From the NCBI GenBank assembly GCA_041641375.1, contig JBEPYM010000020.1, positions 1-34,653 of the forward strand: 34,653 bases of DNA, in the 5' to 3' direction. A program made the translations under genes and the position numbers. The notes under the pieces are model-generated. The model did not search any database. It was not told the origin of the DNA and saw only the letters and a list, made by a program, of their open reading frames with translations. Of this stretch, positions 31,033-34,653 are shown in pieces (position 1 is the stretch's first letter; every line of letters begins with the position of its first letter). The DNA comes from Paenibacillus_AK sp041641375. Lineage in GTDB: Bacteria > Bacillota > Bacilli > Paenibacillales > YIM-B00363.

Positions 31033-31063
31033 CTGCGGCTCCCTGAACGCCAGGGAGCCGCAG
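31033..31063 (+). promoter_or_regulatory. Intercistronic 13-bp GC-rich hairpin
   Basis: CTGCGGCTCCCTG (31033-31045) pairs perfectly with 31051-31063 around the loop AACGC. No T-run follows, so it is more likely a 3' stabiliser or partial attenuator that raises lipoprotein over permease expression than a full terminator. Confidence 0.6.
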
Positions 31064-31088
31064 TTCACCTAATGCAAAACGGAGAGGA

Positions 31089-32021
31089 GTGATTCCGCTG
31101 ATTCAATATATACTGCGACGAGTGCTCGGAATGATTCCGATCCTGTTGATTATCTCCATGCTGTCCTTTTCGCTCATACATCTGACTCCATCCGATCCGG
31201 TGCGGCTCATGTACGGGGAAGAGCTTGATCTGGAAACGTATCAGAAGTATAAACAGGATCTTGGCCTGAACGATCCGATTTACGTGCAATATGGCAGGTA
31301 TATGTATAAGCTGCTCGTACACGGTGATTTCGGCGTGTCGTACACGACCAAGTCGAAGGTGCTGGAACAGCTGACGGAGCGATTCTGGAATACGACGGTG
31401 CTGACGCTGTGCGCGATGTTCTGGGCGATTCTGATCGGGCTGACGATCGGCATTGTTTCGGCGACCAAACGCAATACGATCTGGGATCGTCTCGGCATGA
31501 TCACAACCATTACAGCGCTCAGCGTACCTGAATTTTGGTTTGGGCTGATGCTGATGCAGCTGTTCTCGGTGGAATTGGGCTGGCTGCCGTCCGGCGGGTC
31601 GGGGACGATCCAACACCTTATCCTGCCTTCAATCGCACTGGGGCTCGGCGTAGCGGCCGTCATTGGGCGTTTCACCCGGTCCAGTATGCTGGAGGTCGTG
31701 CGCGAGGACTTCGTCCGCACCGCCCGCGCCAAAGGCCAGAAGGAAAATGTGATCGTCTGGTCGCATGTGCTGCGCAACGCCTTGATTCCGGTTGTCACCA
31801 TGACGGGACTTCAGTTCGGCTTCCTGATCGGCGGCGCGGCTGTTATTGAAACCGTATTCGTGTATCCGGGACTAGGCGCCTATTTGATTGATTCGATTAC
31901 CAATCGCGATTATCCGGTCATTCAGGCGTTGATCATGCTGTTCTCCGTCCAGTTCCTGGTTATTAACCTGCTGGTCGATATCAGTTACGGCTTCTTGAAT
32001 CCACAAATTCGATTGAACTGA
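31089..32021 (+). CDS. Peptide-type ABC transporter permease, DppB family
   Basis: 310 residues, six TM segments. N-terminus IQYILRRVLGMIPILLIISML, then SLIHLTPSDPVRLMYGEE and DLGLNDPIYVQYGRYMYKLLVHGDFGVSY, all typical of the DppB/OppB group. EAA loop: VVREDFVRTARAKGQKENVIVWSHVLRNALIP. The GTG at 31089 is very close to its GGAGAGGA ribosome site; real initiation may be a few codons later near IQYILRR, at a rare start. It forms the membrane channel with the next gene, which starts 15 bp downstream. Confidence 0.92.
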   Translation: MIPLIQYILRRVLGMIPILLIISMLSFSLIHLTPSDPVRLMYGEELDLETYQKYKQDLGLNDPIYVQYGRYMYKLLVHGDFGVSYTTKSKVLEQLTERFWNTTVLTLCAMFWAILIGLTIGIVSATKRNTIWDRLGMITTITALSVPEFWFGLMLMQLFSVELGWLPSGGSGTIQHLILPSIALGLGVAAVIGRFTRSSMLEVVREDFVRTARAKGQKENVIVWSHVLRNALIPVVTMTGLQFGFLIGGAAVIETVFVYPGLGAYLIDSITNRDYPVIQALIMLFSVQFLVINLLVDISYGFLNPQIRLN

Positions 32022-32035
32022 GAGGGACGGAAGGG

Positions 32036-33574
32036 ATGAACTCTGAGGAGAAGCGCTATTCGCCCAGCCGGGCGCTCGTTAACAAATTTCTGAAGCAGCG
32101 CGTTGCCGTCATTGCCTTCGGTGTTGTCGTCTGTATCGTGCTGATCGGCTTGTTCGGCTCCTGGTTCGTACCGTTCGATCCAAGCAGGCCGGTGACCGAG
32201 CAATACGAGAGGCTCGGCATCATAACGGAGAAGAAGGCGCAGGGCAAGGTGAACATCCAGCCGCTGTGGAGCGGAGGAACAGGAACGATCGAAGGTATGG
32301 AGGCTCAAGCGATTCGCTCCGAGCTGGCCATTACGAGACCGCGTCAGGGTCATGTCGATATGATCGCAATTTCGCAAGGAACGACACCGGTCATCGTCCG
32401 GCAGGGCGATGTATCGTCGGTTATTTTGCTAGACATTTCTGAACTACCCTCTGAACCGATATTGTCCAGAATGATACCGACCAAGCCGGAGCGTGCTTTG
32501 CAGCCCGGCGATTCGTTCCGAATCGATCTGACAGGCGTGCTTACGAACGCGGAGAAGCTGAGTGGCTTCGATGCGGTGAAACGATATATAGATGCCCAGC
32601 AAGCCAAGCTTGCGAAGGAAGAGAAGAAGGACGACGGCTTTATTACCTCGGCGCCCAAAAATGAGCGTACGGGACTTGCCTTCGAATCGTTGACACCGGA
32701 TGTGCTGACGGTGGATGAACGCGGTTCAGTCAAGGTGCTGAAAGCCGGACACGGCCGGGTGCGCGTAGCTGCGGGCGACGTCTCATCCGTTCTCGCCCTG
32801 CCTGTTCAGGTTAGCGCCGGCCAGCCGGTGCTTGAGCAGCTCGTACCCGAGACAACCGAGCTGAAGCTGTACGACGTCAACAAGCATCAGCCGCCTTCTT
32901 CGCTGCATTGGATGGGGACGGATCATGTCAATCGCGACATTTTTAGCCGCATTATAGCCGGTACAAAGCAAACGCTGATCATCGGCTTCGTCTCGGTGTT
33001 TATCGGCGCAACCATCGGAACGCTGCTGGGGCTGCTGGCGGGCTACTACGGACGATGGATGGATACGCTCATTACGCGTTTTACCGACATTTTGCTGTCG
33101 TTTCCGGGCATGCTGCTCGCGATTTTTATTATCGCCTTGCGGGGACCAGGGCTGTTCAACATCATCTTCGCCGTAGCGACGTTTACCGTTCCGATCTTTA
33201 TCCGCATCGTCCGGGGCTCGGCGCTTTCGCTGAAGCAGATGACATACGTCGAAGCGGCTAAATCGATCGGGGTACGGGATTCCGTCATTATTTTGCGGCA
33301 TATTTTTCCGGGCACCATTTCTGTTATCATGATTTATTTGACGATGAGAATCGGGACGGCGATCCTGATCGGCGCGGGGCTCAGCTATTTGGGACTTGGC
33401 GGCGACGTGACGGCTTCGGAATGGGGCTCGATGCTGAATGCGGCGAAGGACAACAGCCGAGGCATCATGCATCCGACCTTTTTCCCGGGACTTGCCATTG
33501 TAATTACGGTTCTGAGCTTTAACTTGTTCGGGGACGGATTGCGCGATGCGCTTGATCCGAAGCTGAAGGAATAG
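32036..33574 (+). CDS. Peptide-type ABC permease, DppC family, with large Ig-like extracytoplasmic insertion
   Basis: 512 residues, whereas the family norm is about 300. TM1 (AVIAFGVVVCIVLIGLFGSWF, 24-44) and the segment after 290 (HWMGTDHVNRDIFSRIIAGTK, then five helices, EAA loop VEAAKSIGVRDSVIILRHIFP at 405-425) are ordinary DppC. Between them lie about 235 residues in place of the usual ~40. This insert contains a Big2-like strand pattern, SLTPDVLTVDERGSVKVLKAG (218-238) followed by GRVRVAAGDVSSVLALPVQV, and an earlier related stretch (QGDVSSVILLDI at 123-134), suggesting tandem Ig-like modules on the outer face. A Lys/Glu-rich patch (KLAKEEKKDD, 191-200) interrupts it. The frame is continuous, so this is not a fusion artefact visible here. 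Start: ATG 32036 with GGAAGGG close by. Confidence 0.92.
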   Translation: MNSEEKRYSPSRALVNKFLKQRVAVIAFGVVVCIVLIGLFGSWFVPFDPSRPVTEQYERLGIITEKKAQGKVNIQPLWSGGTGTIEGMEAQAIRSELAITRPRQGHVDMIAISQGTTPVIVRQGDVSSVILLDISELPSEPILSRMIPTKPERALQPGDSFRIDLTGVLTNAEKLSGFDAVKRYIDAQQAKLAKEEKKDDGFITSAPKNERTGLAFESLTPDVLTVDERGSVKVLKAGHGRVRVAAGDVSSVLALPVQVSAGQPVLEQLVPETTELKLYDVNKHQPPSSLHWMGTDHVNRDIFSRIIAGTKQTLIIGFVSVFIGATIGTLLGLLAGYYGRWMDTLITRFTDILLSFPGMLLAIFIIALRGPGLFNIIFAVATFTVPIFIRIVRGSALSLKQMTYVEAAKSIGVRDSVIILRHIFPGTISVIMIYLTMRIGTAILIGAGLSYLGLGGDVTASEWGSMLNAAKDNSRGIMHPTFFPGLAIVITVLSFNLFGDGLRDALDPKLKE

Positions 33575-33588
33575 GGGGCGGCGGCTTA

Positions 33589-34575
33589 ATGACAGAGCAT
33601 ATACTGGACGTGCAGGGGCTGACCGTTCAATTTTCCGTGGATGGCAAACCGCTTACCGTTGTGAACGCCATTTCCTTCGGCATACGCGAAGGCGAGACGC
33701 TGGGTGTCGTCGGCGAATCGGGCTGCGGCAAAAGCGTTACCTCGCTGTCGATTATGCGGCTGGTGCCGTCGCCGCCGGGACGTATTCAGGACGGCAAAAT
33801 TATGTACAACGGGAAAAATCTGCTCGAGCTCAGCGAGAAGGATATGCGGGATGTGCGCGGCAACGAAATATCGATGATTTTTCAGGAGCCGATGACGTCG
33901 CTTAATCCGGTGTTTAAAATCGGCAAGCAGCTGGATGAGGTTATTTTGCTGCATAACGAGGTGACGAAGCAGGAGGCGAAACGCCGCTCGATCGAGATGC
34001 TGAAGACGGTCGGGATTGCCCGCGCGGAGCAAATCTATGCGAGCTATCCGTTCCAGCTGTCCGGCGGGATGCGTCAGAGAGTGATGATCGCGATGGGGCT
34101 TGCCTGCAAGCCGAAGCTGTTGATCGCCGACGAGCCGACGACAGCGCTTGATGTTACGATTCAGGCGCAAATTCTCGATCTGATGCGCGAGCTGAAGGAA
34201 AAGCTGAAAACCGCGATTCTCTTCATCACGCATGATCTTGGCGTTGTCGCCGAGATGTGCGACCGCGTCATTGTCATGTATGCGGGCGAAATTGTGGAGG
34301 AGGCGGATGTGGATACGCTGTTCCACGATCCGAGGCATCCGTACACGAAGGGGCTGATGCAGTCGATTCCGAGGCTGGATGAGAAGCGGGAGCGGCTGTT
34401 CTCGATTCCGGGACAGGTGCCGCCTGCGGGAACGATTGTGAAGGGCTGCCGCTTCGCGGACCGCTGCGAATCGGTCATGCCGCGCTGCCGCGAGGAGAGT
34501 CCGCAGCTGGAGCAGGTTGCGGCCAACCATTGGTGCCGCTGCTTCCTGTACCACAGTCAGGAGGGGCCGAAATGA
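33589..34575 (+). CDS. Peptide-type ABC transporter ATPase, DppD/OppD family
   Basis: 328 residues. Walker A GESGCGKS (near 43-50), Q-loop MIFQEPMTSLNPV, ABC signature LSGGMRQRVMIAMG, Walker B LLIADEPTTALD and switch His in LFITHDLGVV. The C-terminal oligopeptide/dipeptide extension is present, with the family's usual Cys cluster (GCRFADRCESVMPRC), which in related ATPases can hold an iron-sulfur cluster. It drives import through the DppB/DppC-type permeases at the cytoplasmic face. The ATG lies 15 bp after the permease, and the stop overlaps the next gene as ATGA. Confidence 0.95.
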   Translation: MTEHILDVQGLTVQFSVDGKPLTVVNAISFGIREGETLGVVGESGCGKSVTSLSIMRLVPSPPGRIQDGKIMYNGKNLLELSEKDMRDVRGNEISMIFQEPMTSLNPVFKIGKQLDEVILLHNEVTKQEAKRRSIEMLKTVGIARAEQIYASYPFQLSGGMRQRVMIAMGLACKPKLLIADEPTTALDVTIQAQILDLMRELKEKLKTAILFITHDLGVVAEMCDRVIVMYAGEIVEEADVDTLFHDPRHPYTKGLMQSIPRLDEKRERLFSIPGQVPPAGTIVKGCRFADRCESVMPRCREESPQLEQVAANHWCRCFLYHSQEGPK

Positions 34576-34653
34576 CCGATAAGCTGTTGGAAATTCAAGA
34601 TATGAAGGTGTATTTTCCGATCAAATCGGGTCTTCTCCAGCGTGTCACCGGTC
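34572..34653 (+). CDS. Peptide-type ABC transporter ATPase, DppF/OppF family, 3'-truncated by window
   Basis: Only the first 27 codons are visible: MTDKLLEIQDMKVYFPIKSG, then LLQRVTG. The pattern L-x-I-x-D-x-KVYFPIKSG-x-x-x-R is the normal start of DppF/OppF ATPases. It overlaps the previous gene by four bases (ATGA), so it is translationally coupled and completes the two-ATPase importer. Confidence 0.85.
   Translation, partial: MTDKLLEIQDMKVYFPIKSGLLQRVTG

Noticed and set aside
33586..34554. 322-residue minus-strand frame opposite the ATPase gene
   Set aside because: It is antisense to a clear DppD-type ATPase with all Walker motifs; the composition is shadow-like (Arg/His/Leu-rich).

Overview
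The window looks like a piece of a Paenibacillus-type genome (Gram-positive, roughly 50-57% GC by eye). Reasons: AGGAGG-type ribosome sites with frequent GTG/TTG starts, long membrane-anchored AraC-type regulators next to LplB/YtcP-type sugar ABC permeases, lipoprotein substrate-binding proteins, and a Bacillus-style RocR/sigma-54 arginine catabolic locus. The genus is an inference from gene style and was not checked by any search. Two runs of ten Ns (6398-6407 and 16621-16630) fall inside genes and change the reading frame. They are scaffold gaps, not real frameshifts.

Layout. (1) 1-1054: the 3' part of a heptad-repeat coiled-coil gene, convergent with an AraC regulator. (2) 1162-6899: two paralogous FAD-dependent oxidoreductases with C-terminal discoidin-like domains, flanking a LacI-type repressor. 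A strong sigma-A promoter and two ACACGTGT-centred operators suggest an autoregulated LacI regulon. (3) 7050-13130: a membrane-bound AraC-type sensor, then two permeases and a lipoprotein of an LplB/YtcP-type carbohydrate importer with no ATPase of its own. (4) 13221-15014: an unrecognised, possibly metal-binding protein divergent from another AraC regulator. (5) 15015-15621: non-coding, with four copies of an 18-bp repeat placed symmetrically in inverted orientation. (6) 15622-19874, minus strand: a cupin, an aminotransferase (gapped), a fosmidomycin-resistance-type MFS exporter, phosphatidylserine decarboxylase and a small Cys-rich protein. (7) 20037-22449: a ba3-type cytochrome oxidase operon (IIa, II, I) behind an FNR/CRP-like box placed for class II activation. 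(8) 22467-26857: rocR divergent from rocD-rocA, with RocR-type enhancers and a -24/-12 promoter. (9) 26859-29033: a second sigma-54 activator with an unusual C-terminus, divergent from (10) 29405-34653: an oligopeptide/nickel-type ABC transporter operon behind a near-perfect -24/-12 promoter. The window ends inside the second ATPase gene.

How it works together. The left 15 kb reads as a carbohydrate uptake and oxidation locus with four local regulators. The right 15 kb is amino-acid and peptide catabolism under sigma-54: arginine/ornithine is converted to glutamate by RocD and RocA, and peptides are imported by the Dpp/Opp-like system. The middle holds housekeeping membrane functions.

Most unusual: the DppC-type permease at 32036-33574 carries about 235 extra extracytoplasmic residues that look like tandem bacterial Ig-like (Big2) modules. 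Other points of interest are the sigma-54 activator that ends in a winged-helix-like domain instead of a Fis helix, the mirror-symmetric repeat array at 15263-15448, and the FNR-like box at about -41.5 of the oxidase operon.
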